A stretch of DNA of 64,000 nucleotides from Acidocella sp. Lineage in GTDB: Bacteria > Pseudomonadota > Alphaproteobacteria > Acetobacterales > Acetobacteraceae. Under the pieces are notes generated by a model. It was given only the letters and a program-made list of their open reading frames with translations. It searched no databases and had not been told where the DNA came from. The position numbers and the translations under genes are program-made. Shown here piece after piece: positions 8,890-18,313 of the stretch. The stretch's first letter is position 1, and the number at the start of each line of letters is the position of its first letter. Location: the NCBI GenBank assembly GCA_031291755.1, contig JARLIK010000035.1:1-64000 (forward strand). The letters are read 5' to 3'.

Positions 8890-9663
8890 ATGGCATTACC
8901 TGAAGTTTCGTTACGTCACCTGCTCGAAGCAGGCGTGCATTTTGGTCACAACACCCGCCGCTGGAACCCGCGCATGGCGCCGTTCCTGTTCGGGGTTCGT
9001 AACCAGGTTCATATTATCGATTTGCAGCAGACCGTCCCGATGCTGGAACGCGCCCTCAAGGCTGTCCGTGACGTGACCGCCGCTGGTGGCCGTGTGTTGT
9101 TCGTGGGCACCAAGCGGGCGGCGGCTGACTATGTCGCTGAATCCGCGCAGCGTTGCGGCCAGTATTACGTGAACCATCGCTGGCTGGGCGGCATGCTGAC
9201 CAACTGGAAGACCATCACGGGTTCCATCAAGCGTTTGCGCCAGATGGACGAGCTGCTGGCTGGTGAGACGCAAGGGCTGACCAAAAAGGAAGTGCTGAAC
9301 CTGACGCGCGACAAGGAAAAGCTGGAACGCGCTCTGGGCGGCATCAAGGACATGGGCGGCCTGCCGGATATTCTGTTCATCATCGATACCAACAAGGAAA
9401 AGCTGGCGGTTGAAGAAGCCAACAAGTTGGGCATTCCGGTCATCGCGGTGCTGGATTCCAATTCCGATCCAACCGGCGTGACCTTCCCGGTTCCGGGCAA
9501 TGACGATGCGATCCGCGCGATTACGCTGTATTGCGATCTGATCGCCGGTGCGGTGCTGGATGGTATCAGCGCCGAGATGGGCGCTTCGGGCCGTGACCTG
9601 GGCGCTGCGGCCGAGCCGATTCTGGAAGTGTTGCCGGAAGCTGAAGCCGAGCACGCTGCCTAA
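8890..9663 (+). CDS. rpsB: 30S ribosomal protein S2
   Basis: The 257-residue protein opens with [28 protein letters not shown], the conserved S2 start, and contains the family signatures [26 protein letters not shown] and [37 protein letters not shown]2 binds late to the small subunit and positions the mRNA near the anti-Shine-Dalgarno. It is followed by tsf, the usual pair. AAGGAAAGG precedes the ATG. Confidence 0.98.
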   Translation: MALPEVSLRHLLEAGVHFGHNTRRWNPRMAPFLFGVRNQVHIIDLQQTVPMLERALKAVRDVTAAGGRVLFVGTKRAAADYVAESAQRCGQYYVNHRWLGGMLTNWKTITGSIKRLRQMDELLAGETQGLTKKEVLNLTRDKEKLERALGGIKDMGGLPDILFIIDTNKEKLAVEEANKLGIPVIAVLDSNSDPTGVTFPVPGNDDAIRAITLYCDLIAGAVLDGISAEMGASGRDLGAAAEPILEVLPEAEAEHAA

Positions 9664-9687
9664 TTAAATTTTTCAGACAATCAACTG

Positions 9688-9720
9688 ACGGCGTTGCTTT
9701 GCGTGTAAAGGCAACGCCGT
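9688..9720 (+). terminator. Hairpin attenuator-like structure between rpsB and tsf
   Basis: A 13-bp stem including one G-U pair (9688-9700 with 9708-9720) closes a seven-base loop. No T tract follows, so it may act as a partial terminator, processing site or RNA stabiliser that sets the S2:EF-Ts ratio. Confidence 0.5.
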
Positions 9721-9744
9721 TACCTTGAGCTAGAGGAGCAAAAC

Positions 9745-10650
9745 ATGGCTGAAATTACTGCGGCGCTGGTGAAAGACCTGCGCGAGACATCCGGCGCTGG
9801 CATGATGGATTGCAAAAAAGCGCTGGTCGAGAGCGATGGCGATATGCAGGGCGCGATTGATTGGCTGCGCAAGAAGGGCCTTTCCGCTGCCGCGAAAAAA
9901 TCCGGTCGCGTGGCTTCTGAAGGTTTGGTTGGCATTGCATTGTCCGCCGGCAAGGGCGCGATGGTTGAAATCAACGCCGAGACCGACTTCGTGGCGCGTA
10001 ACGAAGCCTTCCAGGCATTTGTTGAAACCGCCGCGAAAATTGCCCTCACCACCGGTGAAGATGTGGACGCCCTGAAGGCCGCCCCGTACCCTGGTTCTGA
10101 GCGTAACGTGGCTGATGAGCTGGTGCATCTGGTCGCCACCATCGGTGAGAATATGGCCGTGCGCCGGGTTGCCGTGATCAATATTCCAGGCGGCGTCGTG
10201 GCTGGTTATGTGCATGGCGCATTAAAGCCGGGCTTGGGCAAAATCGGCGTGCTGGTTGGGCTTTCGGGCAACGCCAACGAAGCCATCGAATCATTGGGCC
10301 GCCAGATCGGCATGCATGTGGCTGCCACCCGTCCGGATGCGCTGAGCATCGCTGAGGTTGATCCGGCGGCATTGGAGCGTGAAAAAGCCGTGCTGTCTGA
10401 GCAGGCGCGGGCGTCGGGCAAGCCGGAAGCCATCATCGAGAAGATGATGACGGGCCGGATTGCGAAATACTACGAGGACGTGGTGTTGCTCGAGCAGACC
10501 TGGGTGATTGACGGCGAAAGCAAGGTCAAGGCGGTGGTCGAGAAGGCCGGTGCCAAGATTGAGCGTTTCGTGCGGTTCCATCTCGGTGAGGGTATCGAGA
10601 AGGAAACCTCTGATTTCGCGGCGGAAGTGGCGGCTGCAGCCGGGGTCTAA
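9745..10650 (+). CDS. tsf: Elongation factor Ts
   Basis: The 301-residue nucleotide exchange factor for EF-Tu begins with [26 protein letters not shown], the diagnostic N-terminal domain, and has the core motif [15 protein letters not shown] near residue 76. The C-terminal [15 protein letters not shown] region is also typical. AGAGGAG precedes the ATG at the right distance. Confidence 0.98.
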   Translation: MAEITAALVKDLRETSGAGMMDCKKALVESDGDMQGAIDWLRKKGLSAAAKKSGRVASEGLVGIALSAGKGAMVEINAETDFVARNEAFQAFVETAAKIALTTGEDVDALKAAPYPGSERNVADELVHLVATIGENMAVRRVAVINIPGGVVAGYVHGALKPGLGKIGVLVGLSGNANEAIESLGRQIGMHVAATRPDALSIAEVDPAALEREKAVLSEQARASGKPEAIIEKMMTGRIAKYYEDVVLLEQTWVIDGESKVKAVVEKAGAKIERFVRFHLGEGIEKETSDFAAEVAAAAGV

Positions 10651-10672
10651 TTCCGCAGGGTGAAACTCTTGT

Positions 10673-10709
10673 GAGGGGCGGTTCAGGCGTTTAGCTTGTG
10701 CCGCCCTTC
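10673..10709 (+). other. Leader hairpin upstream of pyrH
   Basis: A 9-bp stem with one G-U pair (10673-10681 with 10701-10709) encloses a 19-base loop, 15 bases before the pyrH ATG. No poly-T follows. It could be a weak terminator or a translational control element; the function is unknown. Confidence 0.35.
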
Positions 10710-10724
10710 CTGTATGGAACTATC

Positions 10725-11453
10725 ATGACACCGATTCCCAAATACAAGCGCGTGCTGTTGAAAGTCTCCGGCGAGGCCCTGATGGGCAAGCGCGACTACG
10801 GGCTGGACACTGAAACCGTCAACGCCATTGCGGCTGACGTGCGCGATGTGGTGGCGATGGGCGTGCAGGTTTGCCTGGTGATCGGTGGTGGTAATATCTT
10901 CCGGGGCATCTCTGGTGCGGCTGGCGGGATGGACCGCTCGCAGGCGGATTTCATCGGCATGCTGGCCACCGTGATGAACGCCATTGCGGTGCAATCGGCA
11001 TTGGAGAAGCTCGACATCCCAACCCGCGTGCAATCTGCCATTCCCATGGCTTCCGTGTGCGAACCCTATATTCGCAGGCGCGCCGAACGGCACATGGAGA
11101 AAGGCCGGGTGGTGGTGTTTGCCGCCGGTACCGGCAACCCGTTTTTCACCACCGACACCGCCGCAGCGTTGCGGGCTGCCGAGATGCATTGCGACGCCTT
11201 GCTCAAGGGGACGCAGGTGGATGGTGTGTATTCGGCTGACCCGCGCAAAGTGGCGGATGCCAAGCGGTTCGAGGAGCTGACCTACCTCGATGTGCTGGCC
11301 CGCGATCTGAATGTGATGGACGCCGCCGCGATCAGTCTGGCGCGGGAAAATCATTTGCCGATCATCGTATTCAACATCCACGCCCACGGCGCTTTTGCCG
11401 CTGTGATGCGGGGCGAAGGGTTGTTTACCCGGATCGTTGAACCCGGAAGATAA
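10725..11453 (+). CDS. pyrH: UMP kinase
   Basis: The product is 242 residues from ATG 10725, matching family length; an upstream GTG at 10698 would add nine unconserved residues. The amino-acid-kinase fold motifs are clear: [39 protein letters not shown] and [13 protein letters not shown]. The enzyme makes UDP from UMP with ATP and is the entry to pyrimidine nucleotides used by the envelope genes nearby. The ribosome-binding site is weak. Confidence 0.96.
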   Translation: MTPIPKYKRVLLKVSGEALMGKRDYGLDTETVNAIAADVRDVVAMGVQVCLVIGGGNIFRGISGAAGGMDRSQADFIGMLATVMNAIAVQSALEKLDIPTRVQSAIPMASVCEPYIRRRAERHMEKGRVVVFAAGTGNPFFTTDTAAALRAAEMHCDALLKGTQVDGVYSADPRKVADAKRFEELTYLDVLARDLNVMDAAAISLARENHLPIIVFNIHAHGAFAAVMRGEGLFTRIVEPGR

Positions 11454-11466
11454 GAGGAACCTGATA

Positions 11467-12033
11467 ATGCCTGCCGATATTTCCGCCTTAAAACAGGATT
11501 TGACCCGCCGTATGGATGGCGCTCTGGACGCGCTGAAGCGCGAGTTTGGGGGCCTTCGCACCGGCCGCGCCAGCCCGGCCTTGCTCGACCCGGTGAAGGT
11601 GGAGGCCTACGGCCAGATGATGCCGATCAACCAGGTTGCCACTGTGGCCGTGCCGGAATCCCGCATGATTACCGTGCAGGTATGGGACCGCTCGATGGTC
11701 AATTCGGTGGTGGCCGCTATCCGCGATTGCGGCCTCGGCCTCAACCCGCAGCCGGACGGCCAGATGGTGCGCGTGCCGCTGCCGATGCTGACCGAAGAGC
11801 GCCGTAATGAACTGGCCAAAACCGCCGCCAAATATGCCGAAAATGCCCGCATTGCGGTGCGCGGCGTGCGGCGTGACGGCATGGAGCAGATCAAGGCGCT
11901 GCAAAAGAAGCATGAAATCAGCGAGGACGACGAGCGCGACTGGTCCGAGCAGGTACAAAAGCTGACCGACGGCTACATCAAACGGCTCGATGAGAGCCTG
12001 GCCGAGAAAGAAAAGGACATCCGCCAAGTATAA
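11467..12033 (+). CDS. frr: Ribosome recycling factor
   Basis: The 188-residue protein starts at ATG 11467, just downstream of AAGAGGAA. The family features are visible: FGGLRTGRASPALLDPVKVEAYG near residues 25-50, the paired PLPMLTEERR motif and a C-terminal three-helix bundle (EISEDDERDWSEQVQKLTDGYIKRLDE). It splits post-termination ribosomes with EF-G. It overlaps uppS by one base (TAATG). Confidence 0.97.
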   Translation: MPADISALKQDLTRRMDGALDALKREFGGLRTGRASPALLDPVKVEAYGQMMPINQVATVAVPESRMITVQVWDRSMVNSVVAAIRDCGLGLNPQPDGQMVRVPLPMLTEERRNELAKTAAKYAENARIAVRGVRRDGMEQIKALQKKHEISEDDERDWSEQVQKLTDGYIKRLDESLAEKEKDIRQV

Positions 12034-12743
12034 TGGCTGATAGTTGTTCTCCTGTTATTCCGCGCCATGTTGCCATCATCATGGATGGCAATGGCCGCTG
12101 GGCTGCCGCCCGTGGTTTGCCGCGCGCCATCGGGCACCGGGAAGGCACCAAGGCGGTGCGCCGGACCATCGAGGCGGCGATCGAGCAGGGGGTGCAGTAC
12201 CTCACCCTATTCGCCTTTTCATCGGAAAACTGGCAGCGCCCGCCCGAGGAAGTTACCGACCTCACGGGCTTGCTGCGATATTATTTACGCAATGAACTCA
12301 ATGAGTTGCATGAAAACGGCGTGCGTCTGGTGGTCATTGGCGAGCGCGACCGGTTTGGCCCGAATTTAGCCGCCGAGCTGGCTCAGGCGGAAGTCCGCAC
12401 CGCCGGCAATACTAAGCTCACGCTGGTGATGGCGCTCTCCTACGGTGGCCGGGCGGATATCGTGGAGGCGGCCAGGCGTGCGCTGGCGGCCGGGCTGTCA
12501 CCCGATGCGATGTCCGAGGCAAAATTCGCCTCGCTGCTGTCCACCGATGGTATTCCAGACCCTGATTTGCTGATCCGCACCAGCGGAGAGGAGCGGATCT
12601 CGAATTTTCTACTGTGGCAGACAGCCTATGCTGAACTCTATTTCACTGATGTCCTATGGCCGGATTTTGAGACCGCGGATTTTACCAAAGCGTTGGCCGA
12701 ATTCGCCCGGCGGGAGCGGCGTTTTGGCGCTCGCCCTGAGTGA
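12033..12743 (+). CDS. uppS: Undecaprenyl diphosphate synthase (cis-prenyltransferase)
   Basis: The 236-residue enzyme elongates farnesyl diphosphate to the C55 carrier lipid for peptidoglycan. The catalytic Asp18 lies in VAIIMDGNGRWAAARG; SSENWQRP and LIRTSGEERISNFLLWQTAYAEL are the other diagnostic cis-prenyltransferase blocks. The ATG is fused to the frr stop. Its end overlaps the probable TTG start of cdsA. Confidence 0.97.
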   Translation: MADSCSPVIPRHVAIIMDGNGRWAAARGLPRAIGHREGTKAVRRTIEAAIEQGVQYLTLFAFSSENWQRPPEEVTDLTGLLRYYLRNELNELHENGVRLVVIGERDRFGPNLAAELAQAEVRTAGNTKLTLVMALSYGGRADIVEAARRALAAGLSPDAMSEAKFASLLSTDGIPDPDLLIRTSGEERISNFLLWQTAYAELYFTDVLWPDFETADFTKALAEFARRERRFGARPE

Positions 12744-13551
12744 GCCGGTGAATCAGGCCAACAATGGCCGCTGGTCGGATTTCGGCATCCGGCTGGCATC
12801 GGCGGCGGTGCTCAGTCCGATCGCGCTTTTGGCGTTGTGGTATGGCGGGCTGGCCTGGACGGCGTTGATCATTGTGGCGCTGGTTGGCTTGGGCACTGAA
12901 TGGGCGAGGCTGGCGGGCTATGAGATGCTGTCGCCGATGACTCTGCTGATGGCGGTAGGAATGGCTGGCGCGGCATTACTGGCAATGCTGGCCGGCTTTG
13001 CCGCCGGTTTTGGGGTGCTACTGCTGTTAAGCCTGGCGGTATGGCGGCTGGCCGGACGGTTTACCGCCGCTGGCGTGCCGTACGCCGGCATTGGCGGGCT
13101 GGCGCTGCTATGGCTGCGGTTACAGCCCACAACTGGCCTCCGGGACACTTTGTTCCTGGTCGTGGTGGTTTGGGCTACCGATGTTGGCGCCTATCTGGTT
13201 GGGCGGGTAATCGGTGGCGTCAAGCTGGCGCCTAAAATTTCGCCCGGCAAAACCTGGAGCGGCTCGGCGGGTGGTCTGCTGATCGGCGCCTTCACTGGCG
13301 CGTTGATGACTCGCGGCATGCACGGCATTGATTGGTGGGCGCTGATCCCGGCGGGCCTGTTGAGCTTTTTTGCACAGGCCGGGGATTTGCTGGAGAGTGC
13401 TGTGAAGCGGCGCTTGGGTGTCAAGGATTCCGGCGCTACAATTCCCGGCCACGGCGGGTTGTTTGACCGGCTTGATGGATTTTTGGCGGCTGCACCGTTG
13501 GCCGCGTTACTGGCGCTCTACGCACAGGGAGGATTGCCGTTATGGCGGTAA
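12724..13551 (+). CDS. cdsA: Phosphatidate cytidylyltransferase
   Basis: This is a 275-residue polytopic inner membrane protein with about seven hydrophobic segments. The CDP-diglyceride synthetase signature lies near the C-terminus: KRRLGVKDSGATIPGHGGLFDRLDG; the upstream ISPGKTWSGSAGG motif also fits. It makes CDP-diacylglycerol from phosphatidate and CTP. The TTG at 12724 is preferred because CGGGAG precedes it at seven to eight bases; a GTG at 12748 is the alternative. It overlaps uppS by 20 bases and dxr by 10. Confidence 0.93.
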   Translation: MALALSEPVNQANNGRWSDFGIRLASAAVLSPIALLALWYGGLAWTALIIVALVGLGTEWARLAGYEMLSPMTLLMAVGMAGAALLAMLAGFAAGFGVLLLLSLAVWRLAGRFTAAGVPYAGIGGLALLWLRLQPTTGLRDTLFLVVVVWATDVGAYLVGRVIGGVKLAPKISPGKTWSGSAGGLLIGAFTGALMTRGMHGIDWWALIPAGLLSFFAQAGDLLESAVKRRLGVKDSGATIPGHGGLFDRLDGFLAAAPLAALLALYAQGGLPLWR

Positions 13552-14705
13552 AGCAACTGACAATCCTCGGCTCCACTGGGAGCGTCGGCACCCAAACCAT
13601 TGATATTCTGGCTGAAAATCAGCAGGATTATCATGTTTGCGCACTCGTCGGCGGCCGTAATGTGGCGTTGATCGCCGAACAGGCCAAGCGATTCCGCCCC
13701 ACCATCACAGTGATTTCTGAAGATTCGCTATTGGACGATCTGCGGGCCGCGCTGCACGGCACCGGCCTTGCGTGCGCTGCCGGACGTGCTGCGGTGATCG
13801 AGGCGGCGGGCCGGAAGGTCGATTGGACGATGTGCGCCATTACCGGCGTGGCCGGGTTGGAGCCAACCCTGGCGGCGGTCCGCAACGGCGGCACCATCGC
13901 CTTTGCCAATAAGGAAGCGCTGGTTTCCGCCGGTGACGTGATGCTGGACGCCGTTGCCGCGGCGGGGGCGACGCTGCTGCCGGTGGATTCCGAACATAAC
14001 GCCATCATGCAGGCGCTGGCGGATGGCAACGAAAAATCGGTCGATAAGATCATCCTCACCGCCTCCGGCGGGCCGTTCCGTAACCATTCGCTCGAGGAGA
14101 TGCGCTCGGTAACGCCTGAAGCCGCGCTGCGTCATCCGGTTTGGTCGATGGGGGCCAAAATCTCCATCGACAGCGCCACCATGATGAACAAATGCCTGGA
14201 AGTTATTGAAGCTGCAAGATTATTCTCACTCACATCCAGCCAGATCGAAGTTCTCATCCACCCGCAATCGGTCATTCATGGTATGGTGTGTTACGCCGAT
14301 GGCAGCGTGATCGCGCAGCTTGGCACGCCCGATATGCGTATCCCGATCGCGCATACATTGGCTTGGCCGCAACGGCTGGCCACCAAAGCACCCCGGCTCG
14401 ATCTGGCCGCCGTCGCGAGTTTGACATTTTTCACCCCCGATGAAGCGCAATTTCCGGCCCTGCGGCTGGCCCGCGAGGTGCTTGCCGCCGGTGCCGGTGC
14501 GCCGGCTGTGCTGAATGCTGCCAATGAAATTGCCGTAGCAGCCTTTTTGGCTCGTAAAATCGGCTTTCTGGATATCGCCGCCATCGTTGAGAACGTGCTA
14601 CAGGAGTTCGGTACACCGCCCATACCGGATCTGGCCGCTGTCCTGGCTCTCGATGAAGCGGCCCGCGCGGCTGCCAACCGGCTGACCACGGCCAAGGCCG
14701 CTTGA
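13542..14705 (+). CDS. dxr: 1-deoxy-D-xylulose 5-phosphate reductoisomerase
   Basis: The 387-residue enzyme performs the committed step of the MEP isoprenoid pathway. The NADPH-binding LGSTGSVGTQT is at residues 7-17; metal and substrate residues are in LLPVDSEHNAIMQAL and SMGAKISIDSATMMNKCLEVIEA. AGGGAGG precedes the ATG, which overlaps the cdsA end by ten bases. The placement beside uppS links precursor supply with undecaprenyl synthesis. Confidence 0.97.
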   Translation: MAVKQLTILGSTGSVGTQTIDILAENQQDYHVCALVGGRNVALIAEQAKRFRPTITVISEDSLLDDLRAALHGTGLACAAGRAAVIEAAGRKVDWTMCAITGVAGLEPTLAAVRNGGTIAFANKEALVSAGDVMLDAVAAAGATLLPVDSEHNAIMQALADGNEKSVDKIILTASGGPFRNHSLEEMRSVTPEAALRHPVWSMGAKISIDSATMMNKCLEVIEAARLFSLTSSQIEVLIHPQSVIHGMVCYADGSVIAQLGTPDMRIPIAHTLAWPQRLATKAPRLDLAAVASLTFFTPDEAQFPALRLAREVLAAGAGAPAVLNAANEIAVAAFLARKIGFLDIAAIVENVLQEFGTPPIPDLAAVLALDEAARAAANRLTTAKAA

Positions 14706-14715
14706 AAGCAGATTA

Positions 14716-15798
14716 ATGACTGAAACCATTCGCTCCATCCTGGCTTTTCTGGTCGTTCTTGGCGTTTTGGTGTTTTTCCATGAGCTTGGCCATTACCTAG
14801 CGGCGCGGGCGCGGGGCGTGGTGGTGGAGGCCTTCTCCATCGGCTTCGGCCCGGCGTTGCTATCCTGGAAGGCCAAATCCGGCACGGTTTGGAAACTTTC
14901 GGCGCTGCCGCTCGGCGGCTATGTGAAGATGCAGGGTTGGGGCGAGGAAGATACGGACGCCCCCAAACTGCCGGGCTCTTTTGCTGCGGCATCTCTGAGC
15001 TCGAAGGCTATTATAGTGGCAGCCGGGCCGATTGCGAATATGGTGCTGGCCTTTGTGCTGTTTACCGGGCTGTTCGTGATTGCTGGTAAGGTGCAGGTGC
15101 AGCCGGTGTTGAGCAAGATCACCGCCGGTGCGCCGGCGGCACAGGGCGGCTTGCTGGCGGGCGATAAAATTCTCAGCGTGGGTGGCATCAAAACCCCGCA
15201 TTTCGATGATATTCAACGGATCGTCATGGCGCATCCGGATACTGAATTGGTCATCAGTTTCGACCGGGGCGGCGTAGTGCAATCTAAGGAGGTCAAGACC
15301 GGCCACAAGGATGCTGGCGGCACCGAAATCGGCGTGCTGGGCGTGGAGGGTGACCAGATCACCACCACCAGGCTGGGGCCGGTGGCGGCAGTGGCGGCGG
15401 CGGCGCAACAGACCTGGCAATTGACGGTCGAGACCATTAGCGGCCTGACCAACCTGATTTTCCGCGGCCAGGGTGCCGGTGACCTCGGCGGCCCGCTGCG
15501 CATCGCCCAGATGTCGGGCCAGGTGGCAGCGCTCGGCGTGACCAGCCTGGTTTCGTTCATCGCCATGCTCTCGGTGAACCTCGGCCTGATCAATCTGGTC
15601 CCGATCCCTATTCTCGATGGCGGCCATCTGCTGTTTTACGCTGCCGAGGCCGTTTACGGGAAGCCGATCTCAAAGCGGGCGCAGGACTATAGCATGCGAA
15701 TCGGGTTTGCTTTGCTGATCAGCCTGTTTGCCTTTACAACTGTAAACGACCTAACCCAGCTTGGCGCCGTGCATTGGGTTGCGCATCTGTTTGGTTAA
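14716..15798 (+). CDS. rseP: RseP-family site-2 zinc metalloprotease
   Basis: The 360-residue membrane protease carries HELGH at residues 22-26 in the first transmembrane helix and the third ligand motif (NLVPIPILDGGH) in a late helix. One PDZ domain lies between (about residues 125-205, with GGLLAGDKILSVGG). Members cleave transmembrane anchors such as anti-sigma factors and spent signal peptides. The length fits the single-PDZ alphaproteobacterial form (MmpA-like). Confidence 0.94.
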   Translation: MTETIRSILAFLVVLGVLVFFHELGHYLAARARGVVVEAFSIGFGPALLSWKAKSGTVWKLSALPLGGYVKMQGWGEEDTDAPKLPGSFAAASLSSKAIIVAAGPIANMVLAFVLFTGLFVIAGKVQVQPVLSKITAGAPAAQGGLLAGDKILSVGGIKTPHFDDIQRIVMAHPDTELVISFDRGGVVQSKEVKTGHKDAGGTEIGVLGVEGDQITTTRLGPVAAVAAAAQQTWQLTVETISGLTNLIFRGQGAGDLGGPLRIAQMSGQVAALGVTSLVSFIAMLSVNLGLINLVPIPILDGGHLLFYAAEAVYGKPISKRAQDYSMRIGFALLISLFAFTTVNDLTQLGAVHWVAHLFG

Positions 15799-15909
15799 GC
15801 CTGGTCAACTGCGGGGTTTGCCGGTCAATGGCTTGCTCCGGGGCCGGTAGCGTGCGAAACGCCGGGATGTATCGCATATCGTGTAGGGCGCCGTGGTGCG
15901 CCGGATTAT

Positions 15910-15945
15910 GGGTTGTGCCTTGAATTTGGGTTGTGCCTTGAATTT
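15910..15945 (+). repeat. Perfect 18-bp tandem direct repeat upstream of bamA
   Basis: The unit gggttgtgccttgaattt occurs twice, back to back (15910-15927 and 15928-15945), ending just before the GGAGG of bamA. It is probably in the 5' leader, although the frame is open through it and would encode two GCALN units. Confidence 0.8.
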
Positions 15946-15961
15946 CTGTGGGAGGTTATCT

Positions 15962-18307
15962 TTGCTTAAGCCGCGCTCGGTCCTTTTGGCCTCCGTCTGT
16001 TTGTTGCCAGCCGTTTTAACGCCTGGTGTTTTCGGGCCAGGCAAGTTGCTGGCAGCCACCCCTACCTCCGGCCAATCACAAGGCGGAACGGTTGCCGGCA
16101 TTACGGTAACGGGTAATGCCCGTATCGAGCCTGAAACCATTCAGAGCTACATGGTCATTCAGCCAGGTGATCAGTTCAGTTCCGACAAGATCAACGACAG
16201 TGTGAAAACGCTGTACGCGACCGGGCTGTTCAAAAATGTCAGCATCACCCGCAAGGGTAATTATCTGGTGGTGGCGGTGGTGGAAAACCCAACCGTCGAT
16301 CAGGTATATTTCGTTGGCAATAAAACCATTACGGACAAGGACGCTGCGGCTGCGATCGGCCTGAAGCCGCGCTCGGTATTCACTGTTGCCGCCGCTGAGG
16401 CAGACCGCCGGGCTTTGTTGAATTTATACGCCAAAAAAGGCTATTACGGCGCGACCGTCACCCCCAACATTATTAAGTTGCCCGACAATCGGGTGAACGT
16501 GGTGTTTCAATGCGCGGATGGCACTGAAACGTTGATCAGCCGGATCACCTTTATTGGCAATGATCATTTCAGTCAGAGCAAGTTGCGCGAGGTTATCTCC
16601 AGCCGCCAGGAAGCCTGGTTCCGGTTTCTCTCCAGCTCCGATCAATATGATTCTGAACGCGTGCAGTACGATGAAGACCTGCTCCGGCAGTTCTACCTGC
16701 ACAATGGCTATGCCGATTTCCAGGTCAACAGCGCCAATGCTGAACTCGCCCCGGATCGTAAATCCTTTTATCTGACCTTCGATTTCAACGAAGGCCCGCG
16801 TTATCGCGTCGGCAGCCTGACGGTGGTTTCCAGCATCCGTAATCTGTCCGGTGATAAGCTGCGCGGTCTGGTGCCCGAGAGTGTGGGTGATTGGTTCGAC
16901 GGCACCGCCTTGCAGGAAGGCATCGCAGCGGTCTCCAAGCGTGCGCAGGACATGGGCTACGCCTTTGCCCAGGTGAACCCGGTGGTGAAAACCGATCCCG
17001 CGAAAAAGACCATCTCGATCACTCTGAATGTGATTGAAGGCCCGAGGGTTTATATTCAGCGCATCGACATCACCGGCAACACCCGCACCGAGGACAAGGT
17101 GATCCGCCGCGAACTGACTTTAGCCGAGGGTGACGGCTACAACCAGACCAAGGTTGACCAGTCACAGACCAATCTTAAAAACCTCGGTTTCTTCAAGGAC
17201 GAAAAAATCACCACTTCGCCAGGTTCCACGCCGCAGCAGGTGATTTTGAATACCAAGGTTACCGAGCAGGCCACCGGCCAGTTCTCATTGGGTGGCGGTT
17301 ATTCCACCAGCCTGGGCGCGCTGGTGAATGCCGGCCTGTCGCAGAATAACTTCCTCGGGACTGGTGTTAACGCCAGCATCAACGCGCTGCTCGCGCAGCG
17401 CGGCACCCAGATCAATCTCGGTGTGACCAACCCGTATTTCCTCGATCGTAATTTGATCGCCGGGTTTGACTTATTCCGTACGGTTACTGATTCATACACA
17501 GCCTCTGCTGCTGCCTTCAACTATTCAGAAAGCGACATCGGCGCGGACGTGCGGTTGGGCTACCGCTTCAACGCCCATGTGCGGCAGTCCTTCACCTACT
17601 CACTCAGCGAGCGGAACCTGTATGCGGTGCCGACCGGCTCCAGCCAGTACGTGATCCAGGAGGAGGGCGTCTCCAGCCTGTCGCAGCTTAGCCAGACCCT
17701 AACCTTCGATTATCTTGATGATGACCTTTCCCCGACCTCCGGCCCGCTGGTTACGTTCACCACCGATTTTGCCGGTCTCGGCGGTTCGGCGAAGTATGTC
17801 CGTGTCACCCCCAGCATTTCCTATTACATTCCGCTGGAACGGGTATTCGGCAGTAAGCAATGGGTGCTGAAGCTGAGCGCCGGGGCGGGCTATCTGCTGC
17901 CGATTCTAAATTATCAGGATCGCATCGTGGACCGCTTCTTCCTCGGGGGCGATTCTCTGCGGGGCTTTGCTGATGGTGGTGTTGGCCCGCATGACGTGGG
18001 CACCGGCGACAGTCTTGGTGGTAAATACATGTACACCCAATCGACCGAACTGCATTTCCCGCTGCCTGTATCACAGGATCTCGGGCTGCAGGGCTTTGCC
18101 TTCGTCGATGTCGGCTCGCTTTACGGCGTCAAAGCGCTGCCCGGATTGCCGGTGTATGATAGTTCAACTCCGCGGGTTGGCACTGGTGTTGGCGTGTCGT
18201 TCAACACGCCGTTTGGGTTGATCAACCTGTCGCTGGCTGAGCCGATTCTGAAGCAGAAAGACGACCAGGTTCAGCAATTCCGCGTTTCTTTTGGTACGAG
18301 GTTCTAA
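15962..18307 (+). CDS. bamA: Outer membrane protein assembly factor BamA
   Basis: The protein is 781 residues from TTG 15962, chosen because GGAGG (15951-15955) sits six bases upstream and the translation then begins with a signal peptide (LLKPRSVLLASVCLLPAVL). Five POTRA repeats follow (for example VAGITVTGNARIEPETIQ and QRIDITGNTRTEDKVIRREL), then the C-terminal 16-stranded barrel with FFLGGDSLRGFADGGVGP (the lid-lock region) and a terminal Phe (FRVSFGTRF). BamA inserts beta-barrel proteins into the outer membrane. The frame is open upstream to 15893. Confidence 0.96.
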   Translation: MLKPRSVLLASVCLLPAVLTPGVFGPGKLLAATPTSGQSQGGTVAGITVTGNARIEPETIQSYMVIQPGDQFSSDKINDSVKTLYATGLFKNVSITRKGNYLVVAVVENPTVDQVYFVGNKTITDKDAAAAIGLKPRSVFTVAAAEADRRALLNLYAKKGYYGATVTPNIIKLPDNRVNVVFQCADGTETLISRITFIGNDHFSQSKLREVISSRQEAWFRFLSSSDQYDSERVQYDEDLLRQFYLHNGYADFQVNSANAELAPDRKSFYLTFDFNEGPRYRVGSLTVVSSIRNLSGDKLRGLVPESVGDWFDGTALQEGIAAVSKRAQDMGYAFAQVNPVVKTDPAKKTISITLNVIEGPRVYIQRIDITGNTRTEDKVIRRELTLAEGDGYNQTKVDQSQTNLKNLGFFKDEKITTSPGSTPQQVILNTKVTEQATGQFSLGGGYSTSLGALVNAGLSQNNFLGTGVNASINALLAQRGTQINLGVTNPYFLDRNLIAGFDLFRTVTDSYTASAAAFNYSESDIGADVRLGYRFNAHVRQSFTYSLSERNLYAVPTGSSQYVIQEEGVSSLSQLSQTLTFDYLDDDLSPTSGPLVTFTTDFAGLGGSAKYVRVTPSISYYIPLERVFGSKQWVLKLSAGAGYLLPILNYQDRIVDRFFLGGDSLRGFADGGVGPHDVGTGDSLGGKYMYTQSTELHFPLPVSQDLGLQGFAFVDVGSLYGVKALPGLPVYDSSTPRVGTGVGVSFNTPFGLINLSLAEPILKQKDDQVQQFRVSFGTRF

Positions 18308-18313
18308 GTGATT

